Shown: one piece after another, positions 6,985-17,075 of the stretch | How positions within the stretch are numbered: the stretch's first letter is position 1 | Layout: the number at the start of each line of letters is the position of its first letter | NCBI GenBank assembly: GCA_965216255.1 | Contig: OZ244148.1 | Span: forward strand, 1,922,001 to 1,986,000 | Direction: 5' to 3' | DNA from: G965216255 sp965216255 | GTDB taxonomy: Bacteria > Bacteroidota > Rhodothermia > Rhodothermales > Bin80 | Length of the DNA: 64,000 bases | Made by a program: the position numbers and the translations under genes | Notes under the pieces: model-generated | The model's database searches: none | What the model saw: only the letters and a program-made list of their open reading frames with translations | Told to the model about the DNA's origin: nothing

Positions 6985-9681
6985 ATGCAGCGTTGTGCAT
7001 TCTTGCGACCGGTCTTGTTACTCTCCCTGCTTTGCCTGCCTCTTGCCACGCAGGACACAGCAGAAGCACAGGAGCTGGATCGCGTCCTCACACGGTCCAA
7101 CGACCGGAGTACCAGCCCCGGACTCACCGTAGACCGTGGACATGCAGGCCTCTGGCAGCGGCTGCTCAAACTGCGCACTACCGCAAGTCTTTTGCATACG
7201 ACTGCCCACCCGGATGACGAGCATGCGGGTATGCTTACCTATGCCAGCCGCGGACTCGGTGCCCGAACAGGCTTGCTCACTATAAACCGCGGCGAAGCAG
7301 GGGCGAACGCCATCGGGCCTGAGCTCTTTGATGCCCTCGGACTAATTCGCACGGAAGAGCTTCGCCTGTCCGGCCGCTACTACGGCCTGGATGACCAATA
7401 TTTCACGAGCGCACTGGATTACGGCTATTCGAAGACACTGGATGAAGCGCTCAGGAGCTGGGACCGTGAAACCGTGCTCCGGGATATGGTCCGCATCCTG
7501 CGCATGAATCGGCCCTTGGTGGTAGTCTCCCGCTTTCATGGCTCGGAGCGCGACGGACACGGCAATCACCAGGCCGTCGGCGGCCTAACACCCGAGGCAG
7601 TTCAGGCAGCGGGTGATCCTTCCATGTTTCCGGAGCAAATATCCCATGAGGGACTGAGGCCGTGGAAACCGCTAAAGCTCTATCGAGGCGGAGTACGCGA
7701 GAATGAACCCTGGCACCTGCGCCTGGACGTGGGTGAGTACAGTCCGTGGCTCGGCGCATCCTATCAGGATTTCGGCGCCTATGGCCTCAGCCTGCAGCGC
7801 TCGCAAACCAGTGGCAGGACCAGGCAGCGGATGGGGTCAGTGCCTTATTACTACGAGCGCTTGGACAGCGAGAGCGCAGAGGAAGGCAACTTTTTCGACA
7901 GCTTGGATACGTCTCTTTCGGGGCTCTTCGCGCTGGTAGGCGAGACGCCACCTGAAGGCGCCGTGGCACTGCTCACCGAAATCGAACGCCATTTGGAGCG
8001 AGCCATGCAGGACCTTGAAGTCCAGGACCTGTCGGCCATCGCACCAGATCTGGTTGGCGGGCTGCGCAAAACGCGGGAGCTCTTGGCGCTTGTGCCCGCC
8101 AAGACCGAGGCGGCATTCCTGCTCCGAATAAAGGAACAGCAGTTCATGCATGCCATCAGTGCAGCGCTCAGCCTTCAGTTTACGGCCGTCGCCATGGCCT
8201 CAGGTGAAAGGACCGGAGATAACCCGTGGGCCCCGGTAACGACCATGGGAGCGGTCGTCCCGGGGCAGCTTTTCCGTGTGGAGTCCCGTCTCTATAATCC
8301 TGCGCAGGTCTCGGTAGCCCACGTGGCCCTCACGCTCGAGTCCGGTCCCGGGGAGGCGGCGTGGAGTGTAGTACCCAGCCCTCCTGCTTCCGAGCAAATG
8401 CACGCCGTAGACTTCACGGTGCAGGTCCCGGAAGACCCGGCATTCTCCCGGCGCTATTTTCATCGGTCTTCAATTCGGGACAACCACTATGCAGTAGCCG
8501 ATTCCAGCATCATGCACCTCTCCGCAAGCCCTCCCAGACTTGAAGCCGTGGCGGCGCTCGAGGTACTGGGCGAGCCAGTGGTGCTGCGTTCAGCGGTTCA
8601 TGCGATGGAGTCCAATCTGCCCTACGGCTACCTGCTGCGGGAGCTTAAGGTCGCCCCTGCCCTGGCGGTAAACGTCCAGCCGGCGCGGCGCATCATCCCC
8701 TCCGGGCAGCAAGGAGGCACCTTTGCCGTGAGCGTGGACCTCCTCAACAACTACGCCGGTGACATCGAAGGCGAACTCCGCCTGGATATTCCCAACGGAT
8801 GGTCCGCCACGCCATCCAGCCATGCCTTTGCCTTCAGTCAGGCAGGACAGCGCCGCCAGTACGCATTTGAAGTCACGTTCGCACGCCTCGAAGGACCGGA
8901 ATATGTGCTACAGGCCGTGGCATCAGCCATGGGGCGCACGTATCAGGAAGGATACGATATCATTCGGCATCGCGACCTGGAAGTGCGCTACATGTATTCG
9001 CCAGCCCGCGTGCAAGTGCACGGGCTGGACGCGCGCGTGGCGCCGAATCTGACCGTGGGATACGTCATGGGTGTTGGCGACGAGGTAGCCGACGGTATCG
9101 CCCAGCTCGGAGCAGAGGTGCACCTCATGACCAGCGAAGATCTGGCTTCCGGCGACCTGGCGCAGTTCGATGCCATCGTGATCGGTACACGCGCCTACGC
9201 GGTCCGCCAGGACCTGCTTACCTATAACATGCGACTTCTCGACTATGCCAAGGCAGGGGGCAATCTCATCGTACTTTACCAGACCCAGGAGTACGTCCCG
9301 GACCAGATGGCACCGTTTCCGGGACAGCTGCCACGCAGCGCCGAAGAAGTGTCGGAGGAAGACGCACCGGTCACCCTTCTGGAGCCGGACCATGCGGTCT
9401 TTCTGGAGCCCAACCGTATCACGATGGCCGATTTTGATGGCTGGGTAGAACAGCGCGGCTCCAAATTCTTTACGGATTGGGATGCGGCCTATACGCCGCT
9501 GGTCGAGACGCATGACACCGGCCAGGCTCCACAGCGCGGTGCGTGGCTGAGCGCACGGCACGGTGAGGGTTATTACACCTACTTTGCCCTCGCCATACAT
9601 CGCCAGACGCCCTATGCCGTTGCCGGCCCCTACCGCATCTTTGCCAACCTGCTTTCTATGGGAAAGGCTAGCGGTGAATAA
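6985..9681 (+). CDS. Large secreted PIG-L family deacetylase
   Basis: The product is 898 aa with a signal peptide (MQRCAFLRPVLLLSLLCLPL...). The N-terminal third is a PIG-L/LmbE zinc-dependent N-deacetylase: HPDDE at about 75-79 and the distal metal motif HGNHQ at about 190-195. PIG-L enzymes remove acetyl groups from GlcNAc-type sugars and related compounds. The middle and C-terminal regions are beta-rich (NEW3-like segments around NIPNGWSATPS). They end in a flavodoxin/GATase-like stretch (FDAIVIGTRAYA, KAGGNLIVLYQTQEY), so this is the long multidomain form. It is probably periplasmic or surface-exposed. The symporter upstream and convergent SusCD genes suggest acetylated amino-sugar or glycan processing. 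Confidence 0.88.
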   Translation: MQRCAFLRPVLLLSLLCLPLATQDTAEAQELDRVLTRSNDRSTSPGLTVDRGHAGLWQRLLKLRTTASLLHTTAHPDDEHAGMLTYASRGLGARTGLLTINRGEAGANAIGPELFDALGLIRTEELRLSGRYYGLDDQYFTSALDYGYSKTLDEALRSWDRETVLRDMVRILRMNRPLVVVSRFHGSERDGHGNHQAVGGLTPEAVQAAGDPSMFPEQISHEGLRPWKPLKLYRGGVRENEPWHLRLDVGEYSPWLGASYQDFGAYGLSLQRSQTSGRTRQRMGSVPYYYERLDSESAEEGNFFDSLDTSLSGLFALVGETPPEGAVALLTEIERHLERAMQDLEVQDLSAIAPDLVGGLRKTRELLALVPAKTEAAFLLRIKEQQFMHAISAALSLQFTAVAMASGERTGDNPWAPVTTMGAVVPGQLFRVESRLYNPAQVSVAHVALTLESGPGEAAWSVVPSPPASEQMHAVDFTVQVPEDPAFSRRYFHRSSIRDNHYAVADSSIMHLSASPPRLEAVAALEVLGEPVVLRSAVHAMESNLPYGYLLRELKVAPALAVNVQPARRIIPSGQQGGTFAVSVDLLNNYAGDIEGELRLDIPNGWSATPSSHAFAFSQAGQRRQYAFEVTFARLEGPEYVLQAVASAMGRTYQEGYDIIRHRDLEVRYMYSPARVQVHGLDARVAPNLTVGYVMGVGDEVADGIAQLGAEVHLMTSEDLASGDLAQFDAIVIGTRAYAVRQDLLTYNMRLLDYAKAGGNLIVLYQTQEYVPDQMAPFPGQLPRSAEEVSEEDAPVTLLEPDHAVFLEPNRITMADFDGWVEQRGSKFFTDWDAAYTPLVETHDTGQAPQRGAWLSARHGEGYYTYFALAIHRQTPYAVAGPYRIFANLLSMGKASGE

Positions 9682-9820
9682 GCCAACAAAGCAGCAATGG
9701 CCACTGCGAGCCGTTTCCGTTGGATGGCAGGTCGCAACCAAGTGCGTGGTTGTCGCCAACAGGCACGGCCCGCAACGAGAGCCTGGGGAGGGCAGCCTAT
9801 ACAGGCGCGCCCAGCAACAA

Positions 9821-9856
9821 AAATGCCCCGCAGGCCATCAGGCCTGCGGGGCATTT
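9821..9856 (-). terminator. Strong intrinsic terminator after susD-like gene
   Basis: Bases 9821-9836 (AAATGCCCCGCAGGCC) are perfectly complementary to 9841-9856 with an ATCA loop, a 16-bp GC-rich stem. Read on the minus strand the stem is followed by a run of five Ts, so it should end the SusC-SusD transcript. It may also slow plus-strand transcription coming from the deacetylase. Confidence 0.9.
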
Positions 9857-9884
9857 GCCGTCCCGCTCTTATCAGGACAATTCC

Positions 9885-11549
9885 CTAGTAGCCCGGATTC
9901 TGAACCAGGTTCTGATTGGTCTCCAGTTGGGTTCTCGGGATGGGAGCGACATTGCGATAAACATCCGAGACAGGCTTGAACTGCCACGGATCGTTGTAGC
10001 GGGTTGCACCGCCTTCCACACCAGGAAACCGGATCAGGTCCTGCCTCCGCATTTGCTCCCAGAACAGTTCGCGGCCCCGCTCGGCCAGCAACTTGTCGGC
10101 ATCCAGCGTGGCAAACGGATCCACGCCCGAACGCACCCGGATCTGGTTCACCAAGGCAAGAGCTTCGCCGCTGCCCGGATTCTGTCGCCAAAGCGCTTCC
10201 GCCCGCATGAGCAGGACGTCGGCATACCGGTAAACGACAAAGTCGTTGCTCATGCTGGAGCCGATACCGTTTTCGATCTGGTACTTACCGATGCGCGCTC
10301 CGCACTGTCGACATGCTACCGCCTCGAGGTCGTTCATGGCAGGCGTGAAGGTGAGCGGCGGACCGTTCAGGTCAAAATCCGAATAGATGCCGGTATCGGT
10401 CACCCGGTCGCCGGCGGCCGTGTACTGCGGACCCACCACGAAGTTACCCAGTCGATCATCCATCGTACCCTGCACACGCTCCAATCCGGCGTCATCGGCT
10501 GTTGGGTACACGCCCCAGACCTCGCCCTGGGGCCCAGGGTTCTGCTCCGGATCGATAACGGACTCGTATAATTTCTGCGTGGCTGACCAGCCGTTCCAGG
10601 GCTGGAACTGGAAATTATAGGTGTTCTGGCTGCCGTAGTGGAAGGTCATCTGATGGAGGTTAAACCCGCCCAGGAACACCTGATCAAACGGCACCACGAA
10701 AATATTCTCTGGAGAACCGTCATTCTGCACGGCGAAATTGTCATGGTAATTGGGTGAGAGGCTATACTGGCCCGAGTTGATGATGGCATCAAGCTGCGTC
10801 AGTGCGTCATTCCACCGCGCCGTCCCGGTATATACCTCAGCATTGAGATAGAGCTTTGCCAGCGTCATGTGCGCCACGTACTGGTTCATGCGCGCATACG
10901 TGCCACGCGGGTCCATGCTCAGGTTATTGATGTTGTCGAGCAACTCACGCTCCACAAAAGCAAACACCATTCTGCGTCCTTCCGCAAAGTCGGACGATGG
11001 CTGCGAGGGCGCCTCTTCCGCATCAGTGAAGCTGGTGACAATCGGGACGTTTCCAAAGGCATCCAGCAGCCAGTAATAGTAGAACCCCCGCATGGCCAAA
11101 AGCTCCGAAATGAACGTGGCGGCCGCGACCGGGTCCGCAGCCCCAGATTCCACGGCAGATTCAAACTGAAAAATAAGCCGGTTTGCGCTGTTAACACCCG
11201 CAAAATAGGTCTGCCAGAAGCCCCTGAAAGTACCTTCATCGGGTGTCCAGGTGTGATTGTTGGTGCGAAACCAGAACCCCCCTTCAGACCAATCCTGCCC
11301 CCGAGCAGGGACAATGATCTCGTCCGTAGTGGCTTCGTTGAACTGTGCGGGCGAGCCTCCACCACCTACGGCCGTAAGTGTACTATAGGCGTCTCCCAAA
11401 GCCGACACAAACTGTTGATCGGTCTGAAAGAAGCCGTCGGCTGTTACCTCACTGTCCACAGGTTCCGATAGGTCAGTGCACGCTGCCAGGAGCACCAGGC
11501 ACATGACACTGACCAACGACCATCGCGAGAAAGATCCTAGCGTTTTCAC
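9885..11549 (-). CDS. SusD/RagB-family outer-membrane glycan-binding lipoprotein
   Basis: The product is about 554 aa. I chose the GTG at 11549: GGAGG sits seven bases upstream and the result is a clean lipoprotein signal (MKTLGSFSRWSLVSVMCLVLLAAC, lipobox Cys at 24). The body is alpha-helical TPR-like, as in SusD. It has the typical RMNQYVAHMTLAKLYLNAEVYTG helix, the YRYADVLLMRAEALWR segment and the C-terminal RGRELFWEQMRRQDLIRFP. SusD proteins cap the SusC barrel and bind the oligosaccharide. It lies about 32 bp after the SusC-like gene and is clearly its partner. The substrate cannot be read from SusD alone. Confidence 0.95.
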   Translation of the reverse strand: MKTLGSFSRWSLVSVMCLVLLAACTDLSEPVDSEVTADGFFQTDQQFVSALGDAYSTLTAVGGGGSPAQFNEATTDEIIVPARGQDWSEGGFWFRTNNHTWTPDEGTFRGFWQTYFAGVNSANRLIFQFESAVESGAADPVAAATFISELLAMRGFYYYWLLDAFGNVPIVTSFTDAEEAPSQPSSDFAEGRRMVFAFVERELLDNINNLSMDPRGTYARMNQYVAHMTLAKLYLNAEVYTGTARWNDALTQLDAIINSGQYSLSPNYHDNFAVQNDGSPENIFVVPFDQVFLGGFNLHQMTFHYGSQNTYNFQFQPWNGWSATQKLYESVIDPEQNPGPQGEVWGVYPTADDAGLERVQGTMDDRLGNFVVGPQYTAAGDRVTDTGIYSDFDLNGPPLTFTPAMNDLEAVACRQCGARIGKYQIENGIGSSMSNDFVVYRYADVLLMRAEALWRQNPGSGEALALVNQIRVRSGVDPFATLDADKLLAERGRELFWEQMRRQDLIRFPGVEGGATRYNDPWQFKPVSDVYRNVAPIPRTQLETNQNLVQNPGY

Positions 11550-11581
11550 AGTTACGCCTCCAGATTTGTTGGTCAACATTG

Positions 11582-14500
11582 TTAGAAACTGAGGTTGAGA
11601 CCCACGCTGATAGAGCGGGCCGTAAACCATTCGATGCGGCGCTCGATTCCAGGAGCCAGCGAGCCGCCACTCGAACCTTGCTCCGACTGCCCCTGGTTGC
11701 GGTCCACGTACCGCACCTGGGGGTTGAGCCCGCTGTAGCCCGTAATCGTAAGCAGGTTGTTGCCGGACGCATACAAGCGCATGCGGTTTACCGGAACCTT
11801 GCCATAGAGCCGGGCCGGCAGGGTATAGCCAATGCTTGCGTTGTTAATCCGGACGTAATCCGCATCTTCTACGTACCGGCTCGACCAGCGCGGATCGTCC
11901 TTGAGATCCTGCAGGTCAAAGGCCTCCGTGAGCACGTTGTACGAAGATATCTGCTTGGGCACGGAGTAGAACAGGCTGAACATGTTGGCGAGTTGATGCC
12001 CGAAGACGCCTTCGATGAAGATGCTGGCATCGAAGTCACCGACGGTCATCCGGTTGGTCCACCCAATCTGGAAGTCCGGCAGGCCGTTACCTAGAATCTG
12101 CTCGTCGTCCGGGAACGTCAACCCGCCATAGGCCACTTCCTCACCATTGGGCTTCGTAAAGAGCCACTCGCCGTCGGCGCCTATCCGGGAGAATTTGGGG
12201 CCCCATATCTGCCCGATGGGCTCTCCTTCCTTGATCCGGATCAGGTCCGGATTGTTTAGACCGGGAGATCCCGGGCTCGCCAGGAACTGCACCGCTTCCG
12301 TGACGAATTTGTTCAGCATGGTTTCGGAATAGAGCGCCAGGATCACGCCGGTATTCCAGCCGAAACCGGTGCGGGAACGACGGTAGACATCAAAGTCGAG
12401 TGACACTTCCAGGCCGCTGGTTTCTAGTTCACCAACGTTTGTCCATGTCCGTGGAAAGAGGTTCGGCGGCACCGGCACGCCCACCTCAAAGAGGAGGTCG
12501 GAAGTTACAGCGTTGTACGCGTCAATCCTGCCGCTTAGGCGATTTTCCATCGCCACGAAGTCGAGACCAATGTTGATCTCCGTCTTCTCTTCCCATTTCA
12601 GATCCGGGTTCGGGTTACTGACCGGCCCGAAACTCTGAATGAATTGGCCGTTGACAAAGAAATTGCCAGCTGGAGCAAAACGCTGGAGAGATAGTCCGCT
12701 CAGCGGGGCATCCTGGCCTGTTTTTCCGATACTTCCGCGAAGCCGCAGCGAACTGAAGAAGGGCACCTCTATGAGTTCCGACACTTCCAGGCCCACGCCG
12801 ATGGACCAGAACGTGCCCCACTTGTTATCTATGCCAAAGCGGGAGGAGCCTTCACGGCGCAGACTCGCATTGACGAACAAGGTCCCCTGGTAGTTCAGAT
12901 TCGTGCGACCAAAGAAGCCAATGAGGCGGTGCGAGCTCCGGAAGCTTCCTACGCTGCCTTCACCCTGATTAAAGTCCTGCGCAAAGCCGAAATTGTTGAA
13001 TGTGACATTGTCGACAATGAAATCACCGCCGGCCGCATTGAAGCCCTCGTCCACAAAATCGTTGTACGAATATCCGGCGATGGCTTCCAGATCCACGTCC
13101 GGGATCTCACTGTTCGTATAGTGCAGGGTCGTTTCAAAGAGTTCATTGCTGCGATCCAGATAGGATTGCTCCGCAAGACCCGGCCCACGGGCGGCCGCCG
13201 TGGCGCCCCCCCGCACTTTGTGCTGCTTGGAGTAGAAATTCCTGCGAACCATATCCTCTGTCTGCAGCGAGTACTGCGCCGCTATGGAGAGGTTGGGAAC
13301 GATGGCGTCCAGGTTGTATTCGAGCCGCATCAGGCCGTTTAAGAACTTGTCCTCTCCCAGGCGTTGTCCTTCCTCGATGATGGCTACGGGATTGAAGTAG
13401 TTGAAGAGGGGCTGCTCGAAATATCCGCCGGTATTCTCGAATCCATCCGCCGTTACCGGCGCCGTCGGATTCATGATGCCCGCAAACTTGAAGGCATCCG
13501 CGAATCCATAGTTGGCTTCCTTGTTGGTGGCCGCCAGCTGAAGAGTGACTTCCAGGTCATGATTCAGCGCCCATTGGGTAAAGTTCACGCGCCCGCCGAT
13601 TTCCTGGAAGCCTGTGTAGCGCTGAATGCCATTCCGGTCACGGAAGTTGCCCGACACCCGGTAAACCGTGTTCTCGGACCCACCGGAAAGCGCCAGACTG
13701 TGCACCATGTTGGAGCCTGCCTGCGTGATTTCCTCGAACCATTCCGTGTTTGCGCCAAGATCCGGCGCGCTTAAACCGGTATTGGCAGCCAATTCCCGAT
13801 ATTCGGCGCCCGTGAGCACCTCCAGTCGGTTTTCGATTCCCTCGAAGGTGTAGTAGGCATTGTATTCGATCGCCACGCCCTCGCGCGCCTCACCGGACTT
13901 GGTTGTCACCAGAATGACGCCGGCACTGCCACGGGTGCCAAAAATGGCGGCAGCAGAGGCATCCTTCAGCACATCGATGGACTCTATGTCGTTCGGGTCC
14001 AAATTGTCGAGGCTCGCCCCCACGATGCCGTCCACTACAACAAGCGGCTCCTGGTTGGCCCCAAACGATGAGATGCCTCGAAGCCGGATTTCGGCGTCAT
14101 CGTTCGGATTTCCGTTCCGGGTGGTCACCTGCAAACCAGCTACCTTCCCCTGAATCAACTCAGTAGGGTTATTCACATTGCCAGCCACGAAATCCGTTTC
14201 GTCCAGACTGGCCACGGCCCCCGTAATAGCCCGCCGTTCCTGTGTACCATAGCCCGTGACCACAATCTCCTGGCCGACATCGTACACGGTCTCGGCCAGC
14301 TCAACCTCGAGCTGGCTGCGACCCGCAATACCTTCTTCCTTGGTCTCAAACCCCAGGAAGGAAAACACCAAGGTGTCCGAAAGCGACGGCACGCTCAGCG
14401 AAAAGGTGCCATTGACACCCGAGGCCGTACCCTGCTGCGTCCCCTTCACTACGATATTTACGCCAGGCAGCGGATCGCCCGCTGTAGAATCTATGACCGT

Positions 14501-14593
14501 ACCGGACACTTGCTCCTGGGCAAACGCGCCGGCTGGCGCCACAAGGAGGGCAAAGAGTACGGCAAACGACAACTGGACACTTTTCTCCTTCAT
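11582..14593 (-). CDS. SusC/RagA-family TonB-linked outer-membrane receptor
   Basis: The product is about 1003 aa, normal for SusC. The ATG at 14593 gives MKEKSVQLSFAVLFALL with cleavage near AFAQE. Domains in order are a carboxypeptidase-regulatory-like domain (about 28-110, VSGTVIDSTAGDPLPGVNI), a TonB plug (about 118-235, VVTGYGTQERRAITGAV to IDVLKDASAAAIFGTRG) and a 22-strand barrel ending in aromatic SVGLNLSF. It imports a SusD-bound oligosaccharide using TonB energy. It follows the GH4 gene by about 150 bp on the same strand, giving a compact glycan-utilisation locus. Confidence in the family is very high; the ligand is unknown. Confidence 0.96.
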   Translation of the reverse strand: MKEKSVQLSFAVLFALLVAPAGAFAQEQVSGTVIDSTAGDPLPGVNIVVKGTQQGTASGVNGTFSLSVPSLSDTLVFSFLGFETKEEGIAGRSQLEVELAETVYDVGQEIVVTGYGTQERRAITGAVASLDETDFVAGNVNNPTELIQGKVAGLQVTTRNGNPNDDAEIRLRGISSFGANQEPLVVVDGIVGASLDNLDPNDIESIDVLKDASAAAIFGTRGSAGVILVTTKSGEAREGVAIEYNAYYTFEGIENRLEVLTGAEYRELAANTGLSAPDLGANTEWFEEITQAGSNMVHSLALSGGSENTVYRVSGNFRDRNGIQRYTGFQEIGGRVNFTQWALNHDLEVTLQLAATNKEANYGFADAFKFAGIMNPTAPVTADGFENTGGYFEQPLFNYFNPVAIIEEGQRLGEDKFLNGLMRLEYNLDAIVPNLSIAAQYSLQTEDMVRRNFYSKQHKVRGGATAAARGPGLAEQSYLDRSNELFETTLHYTNSEIPDVDLEAIAGYSYNDFVDEGFNAAGGDFIVDNVTFNNFGFAQDFNQGEGSVGSFRSSHRLIGFFGRTNLNYQGTLFVNASLRREGSSRFGIDNKWGTFWSIGVGLEVSELIEVPFFSSLRLRGSIGKTGQDAPLSGLSLQRFAPAGNFFVNGQFIQSFGPVSNPNPDLKWEEKTEINIGLDFVAMENRLSGRIDAYNAVTSDLLFEVGVPVPPNLFPRTWTNVGELETSGLEVSLDFDVYRRSRTGFGWNTGVILALYSETMLNKFVTEAVQFLASPGSPGLNNPDLIRIKEGEPIGQIWGPKFSRIGADGEWLFTKPNGEEVAYGGLTFPDDEQILGNGLPDFQIGWTNRMTVGDFDASIFIEGVFGHQLANMFSLFYSVPKQISSYNVLTEAFDLQDLKDDPRWSSRYVEDADYVRINNASIGYTLPARLYGKVPVNRMRLYASGNNLLTITGYSGLNPQVRYVDRNQGQSEQGSSGGSLAPGIERRIEWFTARSISVGLNLSF

Positions 14594-14746
14594 GATTCTC
14601 GCTGCGTTTGAAGTTGCTAAATCAGGCAACGTCCTGCGCACCACAATCTGAAACGATTGCCGGCTTCCGCGCCTGCGAAACTAAAGTTGGAATATAGACT
14701 ATCCAAGGGAGTATTGCCACACTATTTCTTGCTACCCTGGCATAAT

Positions 14747-16108
14747 TCACCAGTCCAATGGCGGCAAAACTGAAGCCTGCAACTCACACATGTCATTGAC
14801 CAGGTGGACCGCACTACGGTAGGAGTGCGCGGTAGGCTCCAAAAGCAGGGCCTGAAGCAGCGTATTGCGCGAGCGATGTTCAAAGGCCTCGACCAGAAGC
14901 GCGTTGATACTCGTCTGATTGCGCAGTATGGCCAGTATACCCTCCGGCAGCGGAGCCATCTTCCGCGGATTGAGGTCGCCGCTTTGTGCTACGGCGGGCA
15001 CCTCTACCACCGCATCATCGGGCAGGCCTGGCACCGATCCGCGGTTCGGGAGATTAACCGCGGCAAGCTTTCGGACCTCGCCGCAATAGACACCCTCGAT
15101 CAGGGGAATAGCCAGTTCGCCGGAAGGCTCTATTATCCCACCGACGGGCAGCTCCGCTGCGCCATCGCCGGTTTCCTCATCCGCGAATAGGGGCCGGTCT
15201 ACCACGTTTTCGTGCAGGTTGTAAATCCAGTTTGGAACAACACCCGTGTTCCAAGGCTGCCCTTCGGCCGGATCATAGAAGAATTGCAGGGCGCTACTAG
15301 CCAGAAATTCCTCTGCCCACCGGATATACTCACCAATATGATTCGTGCCCGGGGACGGATACAGACCAAATATTCGCAGCAGGATACGGCTGAGCGCTAT
15401 TTCATCCCACTCCGCCAGCCATTGCGCCTGGCGCTCCTTTTCCTTGAGCCTGGCGTAGAGATTCTCACCCGTGCGGCGGCTTCGAATCTCCTGGAACCAC
15501 GTACAGTGGTTGAGTCCACACGCGTAGGCTTCGAGGTCCTCGAGGGGCACATCCAGAAGCCGTGCCACCTGGCGCATCCCCTGAAATACCCCGTGGCACA
15601 GTCCTACGGTCTTTATCGATGTCAGCCGCGTAAGTGCTTCACACAGCTTTGTCAGCGGATTGGTGTAATTGAGCAGCCATGCATCCGGGCACTGACGCTC
15701 CATGGCGCGGGCGATCTCGAGCGACGGACCCATATTGCGCAGGGCATGAAAAAGGCCACCGGGACCACCATTCTCCCCGTATATCTGCCGAAAGCCACGC
15801 TGGCGCGGCACATGAAAGTCCTGGGCCCAATAAAAATACCGTCGGATCTCGATAGCGGTAACCACGAAATCGGCCCCGAGGACGGCCTCATCCAGACTCG
15901 TGGTGCACGTAAAATGACAGCGGCGCCCGAGCGCTTCGCATACCGACTCGGCGTAGCGCAGTACCGGCGGCAGGCTGTCCGCATTTACGTCCATTAACGT
16001 GACATCCAGATCCCGCGCGCAAACAGGATCACTAAGCAAGATGTCACGGATGGTGGCCGGCCCAAATTCGCGGCTACCGGCCCCTGCAAGAACAATTTTC
16101 AGCTTCAT
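14747..16108 (-). CDS. Glycoside hydrolase family 4 (NAD+ and Mn2+-dependent)
   Basis: The product is 453 aa, the family length. The N-terminus is a Rossmann fold (IVLAGAGSREFG). NYTNP at about 148-152, the metal-binding Cys in GLCHGV (about 171) and the His in CGLNHCTW (about 201) are GH4 hallmarks. GH4 enzymes cleave alpha- or beta-glycosides, galacturonides or glucuronides by a redox mechanism at C3. No signal peptide is present, so it acts in the cytoplasm on an imported sugar. It lies upstream of susC-susD on the same strand. The motif CHG-V resembles the alpha-glucosidase/alpha-galacturonidase branch, but the substrate is not certain. Confidence 0.92.
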   Translation of the reverse strand: MKLKIVLAGAGSREFGPATIRDILLSDPVCARDLDVTLMDVNADSLPPVLRYAESVCEALGRRCHFTCTTSLDEAVLGADFVVTAIEIRRYFYWAQDFHVPRQRGFRQIYGENGGPGGLFHALRNMGPSLEIARAMERQCPDAWLLNYTNPLTKLCEALTRLTSIKTVGLCHGVFQGMRQVARLLDVPLEDLEAYACGLNHCTWFQEIRSRRTGENLYARLKEKERQAQWLAEWDEIALSRILLRIFGLYPSPGTNHIGEYIRWAEEFLASSALQFFYDPAEGQPWNTGVVPNWIYNLHENVVDRPLFADEETGDGAAELPVGGIIEPSGELAIPLIEGVYCGEVRKLAAVNLPNRGSVPGLPDDAVVEVPAVAQSGDLNPRKMAPLPEGILAILRNQTSINALLVEAFEHRSRNTLLQALLLEPTAHSYRSAVHLVNDMCELQASVLPPLDW

Positions 16109-16525
16109 GGCATAGCGAGATATTGAATCAATGGTAGTACATCAGGTACATGCGCCAGCGTGAAGGGGCGGCGCCTCACAACGGCCCGCCCCGCACACGG
16201 CAACGCCGCCATCAGCCTCTGCACACAAGCTATAATAATGCGTTCTGCTCCCGCACACAAAATGCACGCGCTCCTAATGCTGTGGCGGCAACCGTTGGGA
16301 CGAGATCAAGACGAATTTCATGGCGCGCCGCGCGAATTAGGCAGCCGCATCCCGGATGCGCCAGGTTCCACGGTCGCCATGCTCCGGGACTCGGCGTCAT
16401 CGGGATCGCAATTCCACGGCCACCAGTTCGTAGTAAGAAGGCCTTACACCTTTGCGTCGTCCACCGGAAGGCCTCCGCTGCGCGAGTCCACATTGACTTC
16501 AGCATAGGAACGAGTCATTGTGACC
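16109..16525. other. Intergenic, degenerate, no gene recognised
   Basis: This stretch is upstream of the GH4 gene on one side and the methyltransferase remnant on the other. Several short open frames exist on both strands, but none has a recognisable product. It may contain more of the decayed gene to its right. The GH4 promoter must lie near its left edge; I could not identify it confidently. Confidence 0.4.
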
Positions 16526-17075
16526 ATGGAGGGCAAACAGCCTAACAGTGCCGGCAGCGACCGGCTCGTACCCAACCCGATCCGCCACTGCCGCTACGTG
16601 CGGACGCTGCGATCCTTACGGAAAATCCTGCCACCGCCAGCCCGCATTCTGGACCTGGTAACACCCAATCCGCTATAGCGCATCATGGAGGTAAGGGGCA
16701 TGCGGTACGCAATACCGAGGGTAACCTTGATGATGCCCTAATCGTGGTCCGGGGCCGTGATGTTGAGGCCGTAAAGGCATTCGAGATTCTCGAACAGCTA
16801 GTGGCGCCGCTGAAAGTTCTACGAGCGAGCGATGCACCGCGCTTCTTTGCTACAGTGCCCCTTCGAATCTGGATTGCTACCGCAACCCTAACGACCCGCG
16901 GGATCGGCGTTATCGTGCATTCGAATACCGGCAGATTGACAGGCCGCTGGAAAAGGCCTCGTGGCGCATGGTTCGAAAGCAAAAATGGAGCGGCGCATCG
17001 TGGCCTTTGGGACTGCGCCCGCTGCCAGGCCACATCACGCCCTGCCATTATGCCGTAGAAGCCGTCCCGAACTAG
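16526..17075 (+). pseudogene. Decayed SAM-dependent methyltransferase
   Basis: Three frames must be joined to read one protein. The first starts at the ATG at 16526 and carries RILDLVTPNPL, then a TAG. The second runs from about 16700 through HAVRNTEGNLDDALIVV and FEILEQLVAPLKVLR. The third gives YRNPNDPRDRRYRAFEYRQID through ASWPLGLRPLPGHITP and ends at a TAG at 17073-17075. ILD(L/I)G near the start and a FEILEHL-type motif are typical of class I (Methyltransf_11-like) enzymes. With at least one stop and two frameshifts it cannot be functional. Its stop codon is the insertion site of the IS630-type element. Confidence 0.75.

Noticed and set aside
8923..9759. 278-codon minus-strand frame opposite the deacetylase
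   Set aside because: Overlaps the intact C-terminal part of the deacetylase and has no credible start or domain.
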